64,000 nucleotides of DNA from Cryptomeria japonica. Lineage: Eukaryota; Streptophyta; Pinopsida; Cupressales; Cupressaceae. Of the stretch, positions 24,166 through 36,710 are shown piece after piece. The notes beneath the pieces were generated by a model. That model worked only from the letters and a program-made list of their open reading frames with translations. It was not told the DNA's origin and made no database searches. The stretch lies in the NCBI RefSeq assembly GCF_030272615.1, contig NC_081412.1:545302202-545366201 (forward strand). The letters are read 5' to 3'. Made by a program: the position numbers and the translations under genes. Positions within the stretch are counted from its first letter, which is position 1. Each line of letters begins with the position of its first letter.

Positions 24166-25304
24166 ATGGCTATGGAGAAGCAACTTGAGATGACACTTGA
24201 GGACTATGATGCTGAAAGGATGAAGAACTTGAAATTGCAAGATGAATTGAATTCTGCTAATGAATTTATTCTTATTCTACAAGAAAGGTTATCATCAGCT
24301 CAAGCTAAGAGAAAGGAACTTTTGCAAAACTAGGACGATGAAGATAAAAATGCACTTAAGGAACAATGTCAGAAACTGAGTCAAGCAAATGTTCATGAAG
24401 AATGAAATGCAAGACTTGATTATGAGGTTATCAAAAGATATTGAGGACATAAAGAAAAAGGAAGAAAATCTTGTTAATATCTCTGAAGAACAAATTTGAT
24501 GAATGTGGTAGATTGACTCATGAGAATAATCTGTTGAGAACTGATTTAGCACACTCCTAGAATAATGAACAAGAGGTTGAAAGACAAATAACAACTCTAA
24601 GAGATGATCTGACTACTGCAAGTGAGTATAAAGAAAAAATCAGGATTAGTGCTACATAGTTGGATGATTTATTGAAAAGACAAAGGTAGAGTGAAGATTC
24701 TAGAGGACTTGGATTTGTACAAGGTGAAAGCTCCGGTACTACAAATGAAGATCAAAGAACTAGTATGCATAACTCATCAGACCAGAGGAAACCAGTAAGG
24801 AAATCTAATGCTTACAAATTCAATGGTAGATGTTTTGTTTGTAATAAATTTGGGCATATGGCTAGACAATGTAGAAATAGAGAAAATCAAAACTACAATT
24901 CAACACCTAGTCAATGTACAAATTGCAAGAAATATGGTCATAAGTTAGAAGACTGCAGAATGAATGTTAAATGTCATGCATGTGAAAATTTTGAACATTT
25001 GGATAATCATTGTAGGTCAAGGAATGACACCAGATATGTCAAAATAATTCAAAAGAACAATGTTACATGTTATGCATGCAACAAAATAGGTCATATTGCT
25101 AAGTACTGTAGAAGCAAGACTCAACCGGTTAGCAATGATAAAGAAAATGAGAAATGAAAACAAAAGGTAGATGAAATACAACAAGATCACACCAAGAGAT
25201 GGGTTAGAAAATCTGAAGGACCATGTGGAGATGCAACTATACCGTTAACTCCACCGGTAGAATAGAGCATTCCTCCACCAACAGGAAATTCCACTAGTAA
25301 CTGA
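24166..25304 (+). pseudogene. NAR-2 ORF1: coiled-coil protein with four CCHC zinc knuckles
   Basis: The ATG at 24166 (MAMEKQLEMTLEDYDAERM) matches the NAR-1 ORF1 start. The first part is a heptad-rich coiled coil (SAQAKRKELLQ). A stop at about 24331 and a frameshift near 24390 break it. From about 24700 the frame is clean through four intact knuckles: CFVCNKFGHMARQC, CTNCKKYGHKLEDC, CHACENFEHLDNHC and CYACNKIGHIAKYC (24834-25110). It ends at TGA 25302-25304, after an earlier TGA at 25155. The length of about 380 codons fits a gag-like protein, but no typical copia or gypsy capsid block is evident. Tandem knuckles also occur in cellular CNBP-type proteins, so the array may have been recruited from a host gene; that is speculative. 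Confidence 0.8.
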
Positions 25305-25670
25305 GGCATAAGCCTTAGAGGTTGGCAAACTCATTGAAAAACTTGCATATTCCTCAGAGGAGATTTGGAAGAGATCTGTAAAGTTATGTTAATCATTGAT
25401 AAAGGTTTACCCAACATAAGACTATGAAATTGACATCCGGTAGGGTACATCATGAAGCATTTATGATAGTGAAGAATTAGGGTTTATTCACTGATAAAAA
25501 GGGGAAAGTGGATTTATTTTCACTCACCCAGCATTCAAGAATCCAGAGTGAAGAAAAATTGAATCTTAGGTGATTAAGAGCACGTAAAAGCATTCTATAA
25601 GGATTTCCAGCAACTATCTGAGAAACACTCAATCTTCCAACCGATGATCACTTTCAGGTATTTCTTTGCA
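25305..25670 (+). other. NAR-2 spacer between ORF1 and ORF2
   Basis: About 366 bp, non-coding, equivalent to 22364-22725 in NAR-1. Nothing else recognised. Confidence 0.6.
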
Positions 25671-28600
25671 ATGACATCTAGATCATCTACTCCTACTTTC
25701 ATTCCAAATCCCACCATTGTTGAAGTCAAGGATAGGCTGAGACTCATTTTCAAGGAAGTTCCTATGATAGCCAAGAAGGAAGACTTTGCGGGAGCATTCT
25801 CTAGGATTCCCAATGATGTGATGTATGTTGAAGCTATAAGGACCTACATTCACTGCACCTTGTAGGATCTAGGCATAGAGGAAATAAAAGGTATGTATCA
25901 ATCTGTGATACTGGGTAGCTTCGGAACAATCAAGCCAAAATACAAAGCCATTGAGGATCTAGGGTTAACCGGTATCCTATACATACTAAAATTCAAAGAT
26001 GAGGTGATCAGATATGTTCTCAGAAGGGTTCACAATGAGTTCATCTGGTTGGATCATCCCTACATGATCACAAAGGAGGCTATTCAAGTAGTCACCAGCT
26101 TACCCAAAGTCAGACAAGAACCTGGCAAGAAGATTTCCACCACTACAGTTGAAAAGCTCACCGACGCAACCCATGATGGAAGATCAATGAGGATCAATGC
26201 AATCAAGGACACATATGTGAAGTTTGCAAGCATGATAATCAATTACAAGGTAACTCAATCTAGTTGATTGAACTCTATTTCTAGTTCTTGCATCCATGTT
26301 GCACATTAGATGCTAAGGAATGATGGTAAATATGACTTGTGTGAATGGCTAAGAAGTGAACTGATGTTGAATCTTGGAAAGATTAAGGGTATTAAGAAAG
26401 GAACCTTTAGATTTGGAAATCCCATTGTTTGTTAAATGCCTTATTTCATAAATGACCTACCTAGTCTAGGGAAGATGCATTGGGCTCAAGACATACTGGT
26501 AGGTATGCAAATCAAGGAAGCAATCACAGGTCTTGGTACCGATAGAGATGAAAAGATTTGGGGCTATTTCAAAACATTTTAGGAAAATATGAGATAGAGG
26601 GAGAGGATATCAAAGCACATTGTGGATAAGTACTCCACTGATATTTGTTTTATGGTGAAGAGCAATGAAACCCTCATGGAGGAAGTGGAACCAAGGACCA
26701 TATGGGTCACTGATCTTGGATATGAGGTGGATGATAACATTCTATATCTTTGTGCAAAGATGTTGCTAGAAGCTCCAATGGATGACAAAACCAAACATTT
26801 TGGCACTGGAGAAGAAAAGGCTCTTGAAGTCAAAACTGGCTTCAACAGGAAGAGAAGAGAGAAGGAAATTGATAAGATGTCTGCATTTGTATAGAATTTA
26901 ATTCATAAGATAGGTATTGAAATGGGTTCTAGATCCAAATTGGCAGGAGAACCGGCAAGAGAACTGACAACAGAACTGATAGTGGCTAGTGCTCCCGAGG
27001 AGATGAGGCCTAAAACTTTCATTTCTCCTATTACTTCTAATACTATTCCAAAGGACAACCAACCTCTAGCATTCATAAGGGTAGACAATAAGAAAGTTGA
27101 CTAGCCTCCGATAGAGGAAAAGAAGGTGGAGCCAAGGAGGAAGCTTGTAAGAAAGGTGACAAAACCTACTGCACCCCCACCTCTGGCAAGGAAACCTTCT
27201 CCATCCACTCTAGCAACCCACAGAAAGAAGAGGGAAATTGCAATTGATGAAGCAATTGAATCTGGTAATGTTACTATCATCCCCCCAATGACCTATGCTG
27301 AATTGATTGATGAGATAACAAAGGATGGTATTTTGAAGAATGTATGTAATTTCTATGAAGACTTAGAGGATAATGAGAAAATTGAAATTGAAGAGGCAAT
27401 TCTGTTACACATAGATATATATAAGAAGGCTTTAGTAGAAATTTTGAAGTAAATTCCTTTATCTCTGTACAATAAGGTAGAAGCTAGAAGATTTGATGCA
27501 GTCAAGAGGGATAGAGAGATCAAGGAAGTAGAACTTTTGAATTTATGTGGTTCAATAAGTAATGAGTAAATGAAGAGGTGTATAGATGTTGCTAACATGA
27601 CACTTTTTAGTAGTAAACCTTGACAAATAAGCCTAATGATGGGCAGGGTTAATGAGGTTATAAATGAGACCAGTGTGGTTTAGTCCAAATTCTTCCAAAA
27701 GAATCTAGACTTTCTCACCTCCCATGAAGAATTTATTAAGGTAACAACTTCCACCATTGCAGATAAATCAAAAGGGAAAGGTATTTTGGGAAGTTCTGAA
27801 CAAATTTTGGATATATCAAAAAAAAGAAAAGAAGGGTGTACAAACACCATCGGCTGGAAAGTAGAGTGTAAAGTTTATATCGACAGAAACTATTTTTGAC
27901 CAAGGCAATGTATAGGGTATTGAGAATATTGTGGATAATACTCCACCAACAGTAATTGATACTACACCAAGTCGTGAAGCCACCGATGCAAAGGAGGTCA
28001 AGGTAAAGGAGACTATACCGGTAGTAGATATTGATTCCCCAGTGAAGATTTTGGCAACTGACACTTATCAAGATGAGAAGAAATCAATAACTGAGATGAG
28101 TCCCACTGAATTAATGATGGTAGATACTCAAAAGCTATTAAAGGAGGGATCTGCTGATAAGGGAATAATAGAACAATCAATTACAGTTTTGCAAAAATTA
28201 ATTCCTGATTGTATGATTGAGAATGAAGCAAGCCCTTTCAGCAAGCTTAAGACACTAAATGAGCATATATCTAACAACTTTCAATCATTGTAACAAATTT
28301 CAGACCAACAAGCACTTGAGAGATTTATTATGGCTAAAAGAACCGCTTTTGACCAAATCATTGACACAATGAAGAAAATTGAAGATAAACTGATTCTTCT
28401 TGAAATTCTTATTGAAATAGTGTACAAATATCTATAGGGTCTGTTGTAACATAGAACTTCTTACAACTAATGTAGATAGAAAATTAAAGGAATTACATGA
28501 TAAGGTAGATAACATTGCAAATTCTTTTGATGGATTTACCTCACTAACAACATCTATTGTTGGTCAAATTTTGTCTTTGGAGAATCAAAATTTTTCTCTT

Positions 28601-28870
28601 GAAAAGGAGAGAGACAAGATCATTCGGAGAGAAATGAGTCTCAGAGGATTGGTGAGTCCACGATTGGATTTACTTGGTGTACATAAGAGAGAATGTATGG
28701 ATATGATTGCTAAGCCCACACCGACAGAAGTCTCAGAGAAGGAAACATTTGCACACTCACTGAGTGGATTGGTATCCATATTTGAAACTTTCAAAACCGG
28801 CTAGGACATATATTTACAGTTGCTAGACAAGGCTTACCTAGAAATTTTGAAATTGGTCAAGCTTCGGTAG
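25671..28870 (+). pseudogene. NAR-2 ORF2: long protein of unknown function, about 1,070 codons
   Basis: From ATG 25671 (MTSRSSTPTFIPNPT) to TAG 28868-28870, with two frameshifts (near 27830 and between about 28300 and 28560) and about ten stops. Three parts are visible. Residues 1-400 form a globular-looking domain with EFIWLDHPYMITKEAI, KDTYVKFASMIINYKV and YDLCEWLRSELMLNLGKIKG. The middle is basic and Pro-rich (RRKLVRKVTKPTAPPPLARK) and leads into a helical Glu/Lys segment with GNVTIIPPMTYAELIDEI. The last 250 codons are helical, ending SLRGLVSPRLDLLGVHKREC and LEILKLVKLR. All parts recur in NAR-1 in the same order. It has no catalytic motif I know; the first domain faintly recalls uncharacterised TE-borne plant proteins. 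Function unknown. Confidence 0.75.
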
Positions 28871-29121
28871 AAAAATCTGAATTTATTCATTCTTTTGTTC
28901 TAAACCAAATTATTTCAACTCTTTCATAGGTCTTTGGCATTGATGCCAAAGGGGGAGTGCATATATATGTGAAAAATATCAGAAAAATATCGGACATAAT
29001 AATATGGGAAGGATATCAGATATAGTGTATTGCTTAGGGGGAGCATGTGTCATATTTTAGTTGAACCGATAGGGAATACATTTTTCACATGAGTGTTGCC
29101 ATCAATGCCAAAGGGGAAAAT
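28871..29121 (+). other. NAR-2 3' untranslated region with polypurine tracts
   Basis: Two tracts, each following a ggcattgatgcc or catcaatgcc block: 28936-28956 (ending aaagggggag) and 29098-29120 (aaaggggaaaat), the latter abutting the 3' LTR. Confidence 0.7.
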
Positions 29122-30022
29122 TGTTGTCATTGATGGCAACAAGATTCCATATGGCAACAAGATTCCATAGAAGTCATATACTGGCATTAGGAGGCATTCA
29201 CCAACAGACACCAGCATTGGAGTAATCAAGGTCCCCACCGGCACCGACACCAGCACCGACATCCAGCAATTCAAGGAAGCCAACATTAGGCTAGGATCCG
29301 AAGGAAGTTTATTTATAAAATCATTTTGTAATTATTGTATAAGGCCGACATTATATATCTTTTGTATTGTAAGACAAAATAAGGTATATTATTTGTAAAG
29401 GTATATAGATCAGTTTGTTAGGTCATTATGATATGACAGAGATGAGATATGAAATGACAGAATACGATTATGGATATATGTGAAGGATATGTATGTAGAT
29501 CATTTCTATGCAAATTCTATATCATGCAATGATCTATAGATGTTTTGTAAGGAATTCTTGGAGGGAAGGAGATACTGGTAGAAGTGTTCAGGGTTTATGA
29601 ACCAGTACAGAACAAAGATTTTACCAGAACTCTTTTTTCCATTGCGGATGCATTTTGTGAGTTCACAAGTACTATTTTATTTCAGTAGAATATTATAGTC
29701 AGTGAGACTCTTTTGTGTTGAGCAGTGTGCCTTCCTGCATGTGCAGGCCCCCCATGCTATGTAATATCTTTCATATCATCAATGAATTGATATTGTGGGT
29801 CACAAATCCCACCATGGTTTTTCCTCTTTGAGGTTTTCCACATATAAATTATGTGTGTTATGATGTTCATTCACGTGGCTAGTTTATTTGGTTCATGTTA
29901 TATGTTTCTTCATTTACCAGTTTATATGTGTATGTTATAAAAGGTTAAAATCTTGTTTTACCGGTAGAACACTGATTCACCCCCCCCCCTCTCTGTGTTC
30001 TTGGGTTTATTGTATTCCAACA
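29122..30022 (+). repeat. 3' LTR of NAR-2
   Basis: 901 bp starting TGTTGTCATTGATGGC and ending gtattccaaca. It lacks the first ~35 bases found in the 5' LTR, a deletion between two TGTTG copies, and has a shorter hexamer array. Hairpin at 29795-29812. Confidence 0.88.
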
Positions 30023-30027
30023 TATTG

Positions 30028-32219
30028 ACCCTACAAAATTACTAAGGAATCTATCTAGGCAATTACAGGCTTGTCATCGACATGGTAACATCTGGATAAG
30101 AAAGTATCAAATGACTTCATAAGGAAGATTAGAAGAGCCACATCAAACAAGAGATCGATGAAGGTGAGTACCATCACCAACACTAACATCAAGTTTGGTA
30201 GCATGGTCATAGGCTACAAGGTAACTTAGTCAAATCAACTAAATTTAGTTTCAAGTTCATGTATTTTGGCCGCATATAGGATGATGAGAGAAAATATCAG
30301 GTTAGATCTTTGTGACAGGATGCTTGAGGAGTTATTGATCAATTTAGGGAAGATTAAAAGTGAGAAGAAGGGAACCTTCTGGTATGGAACTTTGTTGGTC
30401 TATTTAATGCTATACTTTTCGAATGATACTCTCGGTTCTTGAAGGAAGCAATGGGATTTTGAAATCCTAGTAGGAAGACATCTTAAACAATCAATTGCTG
30501 CATTGGAAAGTCTTAGAGATGATAAGGTATGGGGTTACTTCAAAGCTTTTCAAAAATATATGAGGTCTAGAATAAGAGTACTTGAGCATATAGTAGAGAA
30601 ATACTCTACCGACATGTTTCATGGTCAAAAAAGATGAGACCCTCATGGAGGTAGTCAAGCCCCAGAAGATTTAGATAGCTGAAATGGGCTATGAGGTAGA
30701 TGCATTAATTCTTGATGCATATGCGAAAATTCTACTTGATGTAGATATAGATGAAGCAGAAAAACCTTGTGGAACTACACAACAAAAGACTCTTGAGGTT
30801 GAAACTGAGTTCAACCAAAAGAAGAGGGAAAAACAAGAAGTTAAGGCAAGAAAGTTTGTACAGTAAGTTTCTAAAGACATTAAGGCTCTTATTGATGCTA
30901 TCCTGGAGAAAGGGAGAAAGAGGAAGGATCTGATAGTTCACATTGAACCCATGACTGCATAACTTGAATCTAAAGATAATACACTGTTAGCTTTCAAAAG
31001 AGTTGTGAGGAAGAAACCAGAAGAACCTAAGGTGGAAGCAAAGAAACAACCAGTTAGGAAGGTTACCATGAAATTACCAGCATAGAAGTAGGAACCTAAG
31101 GCCACATAATCAGCTACATTCAGTACTACCAGGAGGAGGAATAAAAGTGACATTGACTTGGCACTTGAAACTGGTAATGTAACAATTATTTTGCCTAAGA
31201 CTTGTGTTGAAGTTGTTGATGAAATCAGTAAGGATGGAATGCTAAAAAATGTTAAGTCTTATTATGATACATTAGAAGTTGATGATAAGAAAGCATTAAT
31301 TGAAATAGAAAATTAAATACCGACAGAGTTAGACAACATGTTAGATGCTAGAAGGTTATTTGCAATGCAAGAAGATAAACACATTAAGATGTAGGAACTT
31401 TTAGCCATCTATGTTACCATAGGTCCAGATGAGATGGAGAAGACAATAGAGGCTGCTAACAGAAAGGTCTTTAATAGAAAACACAAAATAACTAGCCTAA
31501 TGCTAGGGAGACTGAATGAGGGTGATAAAGGAAACACAAAAGGCTTGGATAATTTTTTTGGGAGAGCATAGATGATTCTTCACTTCACCGGAGACAAAAA
31601 CTAAGACTGTAGATACACCGATTAAAGGGAAAGGTAAAGGAATTATGGGTACTCCACCCAGAGTTTTAGAGAACATCAAGATAGTGGAAATTGAGCCACC
31701 GGTTATCACAAATGTACAGACACATACTGAGACACCAGTTATTACTGAGAATATTTTACAGGACACTAACATTAAGGACACTTGTCCTCTGGATATTAAT
31801 GTACAGATTGAGGATATTGTTCCTAGAGAGGAACTGACAGTTGCATAAACTACACCAAGTGGTGAAGCCACGGGTGCAAGTGAGGAGGCAATAAAAATTA
31901 AATCACCAGAGAAAATAGGGGAATCTAGTAAGGCACCAATTGGGAGTCCATCATTGTTGACAATTGACACTTCTCAAGTTGAGAAGAAATCCATCACAGA
32001 TATGAGTCTGAAAGAGCTAATGATGATGGCTGCTCAGACACTAATGAAGGAGGGATCCATAGATAAGGGGATACTAGATCAGTCAATAACAATTTTGCAT
32101 AGATTGCTCCTAGAATGTAAGATTGAGAATGAAGCAAGCCCTTCTAGTAAGCTTAAGGTAATAACAGAGCACATCTCTAAAGCTTTTCAATCATTACAAC
32201 AGATCTCTAACCGACAAGC
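30028..32219 (+). pseudogene. NAR-1 ORF2, middle part
   Basis: This resumes NAR-1 ORF2 after NAR-2: PYKITKESI aligns with PYMITKEAI of NAR-2. Further matching blocks are NIKFGSMVIGYKVT, LDLCDRMLEELLINLGKIKS, EMGYEVDALILDAYAKILL (30684 on), ALETGNVTIILPKTCVEVV (near 31160) and SLKELMMMAAQTLMKEGSID (near 32005). The frame shifts several times and carries many stops. It ends at the COP-D insertion; 32215-32219 (caagc) is the left target duplication. It helps show which residues of ORF2 are conserved between two independent copies. Confidence 0.78.
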
Positions 32220-33632
32220 TGATGAATAATGATGAACATCAGATACTCCAACCGGTACTGAGAGGGGGGGTGAATCAATACAAGCAAAAAATTTCTCAAC
32301 AACTTATCAGGTTAGAGCAATACCAACTGGTTGTCACCATTACTGAACTTAACCACAACAATATTGGTTAAACACAGTAAGACATTAGACACCATAAACT
32401 TAAGTTTGAACACTTCAAATACGATCAATATTTGATATCTACTTCACCCATAAACATATGCATGTGGTATACCAATAATACCATAACCTAATAACTCTGC
32501 ATGCATAATCATTCAACCAAGTAATATGTAATCATCACATGAAAAATGCATAACACATAACACACAAATTTTTCACGTGGAAACCCAAATGGGAAAAACC
32601 ATGGTGGGGATGAATACCCACAAGCTTGTTTTTGAACACTTTTGAAGCTCGCCTTGTTAGGAGCCTAGTCCGGTTAAAGAATTTACAATAAGGTTCTATT
32701 AGGAACCAATCCTATTAGAGATCACCCGATTAAGGGATGGCTATATACCCTGTTAAAGGTTGAAACCCTGTTAGAGGTTACCTCGCTGGAGGATTTGAAG
32801 AACTCAATGATCTTGAGTCACCTGGTTAAAGGTTTTACAATAAGCCTGTTAAAGCTACCCAGTAAAGGGATTTTCCAACTATTGAAATGATTAGAAGATA
32901 GCAAGTAAAACTTCTGATCTGATAACAACACTACATGCTAAGGCAGATCTTTTTCATTTCCTCTACTCTGCAATCACACTCTACAATTTTTATCTTACTG
33001 GTCTGGCAAGTATCTCATCACTCAGATACACACAACATTTGCCAACAAATTTACAATAGCAAACATCATCGACCTTATAGACAACAGTTAGGTTGGTAGC
33101 ATAAACCCTAAAACCTAAGTATCTTAGGTTTACAACATAGGCGGTCCAATCTTGACCGTCCAAACACATTGCATAGAGTATTACAATTTCAAATAGCTCA
33201 CAAGACAATCTGCATCATTCATTCATCACCACACATAGAAATCAGTAACTCATCACACTTTATTCTCATACCACCAAGAAGAATGATCATTCCTGAGGTA
33301 GACTCCAAACGCAGTCAATCTTCTAATGCAAGATCCTCAAGGAAATCCTTCATGTGCACAAAGATGATGTGGCACATTGATCTCATTCACATGTCTTAGC
33401 TAACTCATCACAGAGTATCATCAGTCACATCGCACAAGCTGGATCACCAAACAAATAACACTAGAGCTGAGACTGCCAACCAGTAATCATACTTAGTGAA
33501 TCCCTAACACCGGTTCACTACATCTCTTCCTACCTCTTCATACCGGTTCGCTTGAACTTATTGACATCAATGAAAACATGCATTATCATCATATCAACAT
33601 GTCGGTTCATTATATGCCAATGATATCCAATA
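32220..33632 (-). repeat. 3' LTR of COP-D
   Basis: 1,413 bp. On the minus strand it starts TATTGGATATCATTGGC after the polypurine tract and ends ttattcatca. The first bases TG have become TA. The hairpin module lies at 32604-32621. Confidence 0.92.
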
Positions 33633-33889
33633 ATCTCCCCCTTTGGCATTGATGGCAATACTCAGTGTAGCATTGCAACTGTAGACATCATAGACCAATG
33701 TATCTTCATCATCAGATATCTTCTCCTCCATACATCAGATATCTTCTCCCCCTTTGACAACAATGCCAAAGTGGAGGCACAAGCTTCCAAAATCTACTAT
33801 GTTGCTCGCCCTAAGGAGTAGCATCCTTCAACACATCAATCCTGAAGAATTTGTCACTATAGTACTTGACTGATGTGGAGCACACAACT
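33633..33889 (-). other. COP-D 3' untranslated region with two polypurine tracts
   Basis: On the minus strand a tract follows ggcattgttgtc at about 33744-33768 and another, ccatcaatgcc followed by aaagggggagat, abuts the LTR at 33633-33656. No coding sequence. Confidence 0.7.
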
Positions 33890-35135
33890 TTAATTGATTT
33901 CATGAAGGGGTAGTACCCCCAATTCACCTCTCAAATAGGTAAATGTAGTCTTTGGTAAGGGCTTAGTGAATATGTCTGCCAACTGCTCCTTACTAGAAAC
34001 ATGTTGTTGTACAACCTCCTTATTCTAAACTTTCTCTCTCAAGAAATGATATTTAAGCTCAATGTGCTTAGTTCTAGCATGCAATATCAAATTATTGGAA
34101 ATATTTATTGCACTTGTGTTATCACAAAATATATTCATTGGTTCAGATATAGGTACTTTGAAACCTTCCAATACATGCCTCATCAAAATTGCTTGAGTGT
34201 AGTTCATAAATGCTGCCACATATTCTGCTTCAGCTGTAGATTGGGAAATACAGCTCTGCTTCTTACGTGTCCATGATACTAATCTTCCTCCGAGAAAGAA
34301 CGCTCCATCGGTTGTTCTCTTCTGGTCGTCCATATTACCTCCCTAATCAGCATCGATATATACCTTGAGATTATAGTCACCATTATATGGATACCACAAT
34401 CCATAATCAATTGTTCCTTTCAGATATCTAAGAGTCCTTTTGACAAATACCAAGTGGGATTCTCTTGGAAATTTCTAAAAATGAGCTACTATGCCTACTG
34501 CATGAGCAATATTTGGTCTATTGTGCACCACATAGTGTAGTTTACGGATCATTGAATGGTACTCCTTTTCATTCACCAGTGTTGAATAATCTTCCTTAAT
34601 CAATTTACAACCAATCACCATCGGTGTACCAACCGGTTTGCTTTCCTCCATTCCAAAAGTCTTCAATACCTCTTTGACATACTTGGACTAGGTAATAAAG
34701 ATACCCTCTTTCATTTGTGAATCTGTAAACCAATGAAGAACTTTATCTCTCCTATCAAAGACATCTCAAAATCTTTCTTCATTTCATCTACAAACACATG
34801 ACTCATTTAATCATCTCCTCCAAAGATTATGTCATCCACAAACACTTCACAGATCAGAATCTGATCAACTTCTGATTTCAAGTAGATGTTGCTATCTTCA
34901 CTTGTTCTCTGAAATCCAATCTTCACAAGATGAGAGTGTAGTATTTCATACCATGCCCTAGGTGCTTGTTTCAATCCATACAGGGCTTTGTGTAACCTAC
35001 ACACCATGTCACTATCTTCTGATAAGGCAAACCCTTCTAGTTTCTCTATATACACTTCCTCTTCTAAGATTCCATTCAGAAAAGAAGACTTCACATCCAT
35101 CTAATAAACCTTAAATCCCTTAAATGTTGCAAATG
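33890..35135 (-). pseudogene. COP-D polyprotein, C-terminal part (RT end and RNase H)
   Basis: On the minus strand this resumes the RT after [23 protein letters not shown] at 35100, YGLKQAPRAWYE near 34975, VFVDDIIFGGDD ending at 34807, then the segment with GMEESKPVGTPMV near 34650, RNase H with STAEAEYVAAFM near 34235, HARTKHIELKYHFL near 34060 and the tail ending at TAA 33890-33892. The catalytic YxDD block reads FVDD, the normal copia form. Stops at about 34804 and 35101 and frameshifts between 34330 and 34800 break it. The bases 35136-35140 (caatt) are the left GYP-P target duplication. Confidence 0.88.
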
Positions 35136-35140
35136 CAATT

Positions 35141-35886
35141 TGTATATGGTGAAAATGGATAATAATAATAACGATATTGCAAGGCTAAATGAATTCAACC
35201 ACAAAACCCTAGCCTAACAACAACAAAAATCCACCATAACATATGAAGATTACCTAAGACAATGCAAATCAAATGAAATCACAAAAATTATACCATCACA
35301 TGTCCAATAGGGTTTGGATCTCCATTCTTCCTATCTCCATTGATCTTGCTTGATATATTTGCTCTCAGATTTTATGTGCACAAGAGCTCAACAAAGAATG
35401 GAAATGTGGTTGCAAGTAGGATTGCCTATGTTCAAAAGCGTAGTGTAGTCAAGTAGTCAACGGGGGGTTTGATAATGAAGGAAGCATCTCCTTATATAGA
35501 AGACACTATATGAAATGGGGGATAAGATTGAGAGGTGTAAAAGGAGGTCGGCTATGATTAGAGGGTAGGTAAAAGAAATAATAAAATAATGAAAGGGGTA
35601 GGTAGTGTATGAATTAAGAGATGAATGACATGTGTCATGGGTAGAAAAGGTTAATGAATTAATTAAATAAATAAAGATTTATTTAATTAATAGAAGGAGT
35701 GAGATCAATTAAATAAATAAGATATTTATTTAATTTAGGAAAAGGATAATTTAAATAAATAAATGTATTTATTTAAATGAGAAATAAGGCTAGAAGAGGA
35801 TAAATGAATTAATTAAATAAATAAAGATTTATTTAAATAATAGAAGAATTAATTTTATTTAGACTGGACAATTTTGGGTGTCTACA
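35141..35886 (-). repeat. 3' LTR of GYP-P
   Basis: 746 bp. On the minus strand it starts TGTAGACACCCAAAATTG and ends ccatataca. Relative to the 5' LTR it lacks about 30 bases near 35860. A TATA-like motif (cttctatataagg on the minus strand) lies at 35490-35502. Confidence 0.93.
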
Positions 35887-35905
35887 TTTTGCCCCTCTTT
35901 GAGAC
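35887..35905 (-). promoter_or_regulatory. Polypurine tract of GYP-P
   Basis: On the minus strand gtctcaaagaggggcaaaa directly precedes the 3' LTR, where plus-strand synthesis is primed. Confidence 0.7.
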
Positions 35906-36141
35906 AATGCGGCTTGTCGCGTTGTTTCAAAGAAGATAAGATGAACTGATACAGAGTTGCCCCAAGATGGGAATGATATGCCCCCTCGAGAGATTGGATG
36001 AAAAAATGTCTGAAAAGATCGTAGACAATCTCTCGATAAGAAAGATGGGATAGAATGGACTGACCGGATAAAGTGACAGAGTCATAGGATAATGAAGACT
36101 GACTCGGGAAACAAGGGCTAGGGTAGTCTATAAGATAGACC

Positions 36142-36291
36142 ATGAGGGGAAAACATCCTAATTGTCATCCACACATCCAAGAGATCAGAGTGCAAAGCGA
36201 GATAGAGCAGCAGCAGTCAGCAGTGATGGTAGTGGCTCAAAGATTCGATCGTGTTCACCGATTTCAAAGGCCAGCAGAGGCAGGAGAGCCA
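36142..36291 (+). CDS. Possible first exon of the PMD gene within GYP-P
   Basis: An open frame from ATG 36142 (MRGKHPNCHP) reads 50 codons to AEAGEP and meets a strong splice donor, GTAAGT, at 36292-36297. The exon ends after a complete codon (phase 0), and the PMD reading at 36956 starts in the same phase just after an acceptor, so splicing would join the two frames. This is a gene model from splice signals only; the exon has no domain of its own and could be chance. It runs antisense to GYP-P gag. Confidence 0.35.
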
Positions 36292-36528
36292 GTAAGTACC
36301 ACAAAACCTCCTTGTACTTTGATGCATTTATTGTTGTCATTAATGCATGCTAGGTAATGTAATAAATGTGCTTAGAATAGGGTCCAAAAAATGTCAAAAA
36401 TGTGTCGGTGCATCTGTGTTGGTGCCAAGCGTGTTTATGCGGTCTAAAAGAACGTTTATGTCATGAAAGCACGTTTGTGTCCAAAAATGTGAATTTGTGT
36501 CTTCTAGGTCAAATCAACAGTTATGTGA

Positions 36529-36705
36529 TGAACATACGCTGTCAATTGGATAAGCTGCTGAGAGGATACACTCAAGCAAGTCCTCTAGGGAAGACTAGGA
36601 TAACAAATAGGGCTAGGATTGACAATTCTGTGATAGAACATATGTTGCCAATTAGGAAACTTCTCAAGAGGATTCACTCAAATAGAGGCCCTAGGATAGG
36701 ATAGG
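36529..36705 (+). repeat. Two-copy direct repeat of about 107 bp
   Basis: The segment beginning gaacatacgctgtcaattgg at 36529 recurs, diverged, from 36636 (gaacatatgttgccaattag), including ggattcactca and ccctaggata blocks. It lies in the inferred intron. Confidence 0.65.
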
Positions 36706-36710
36706 TCAAG

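Larger units (their letters stand above)
23115..30022 (+). mobile_element. NAR-2: second copy of the NAR element, inserted in NAR-1 ORF2
   Basis: 6,908 bp with LTRs at both ends, PBS, ORF1, ORF2 and a polypurine tract before the 3' LTR. The target duplication is gattg (23110-23114) against tattg (30023-30027), one mismatch, and host ORF2 sequence aligns across it. It has the same gene order as NAR-1 and again no pol. As the most complete copy it defines the family. Confidence 0.9.
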
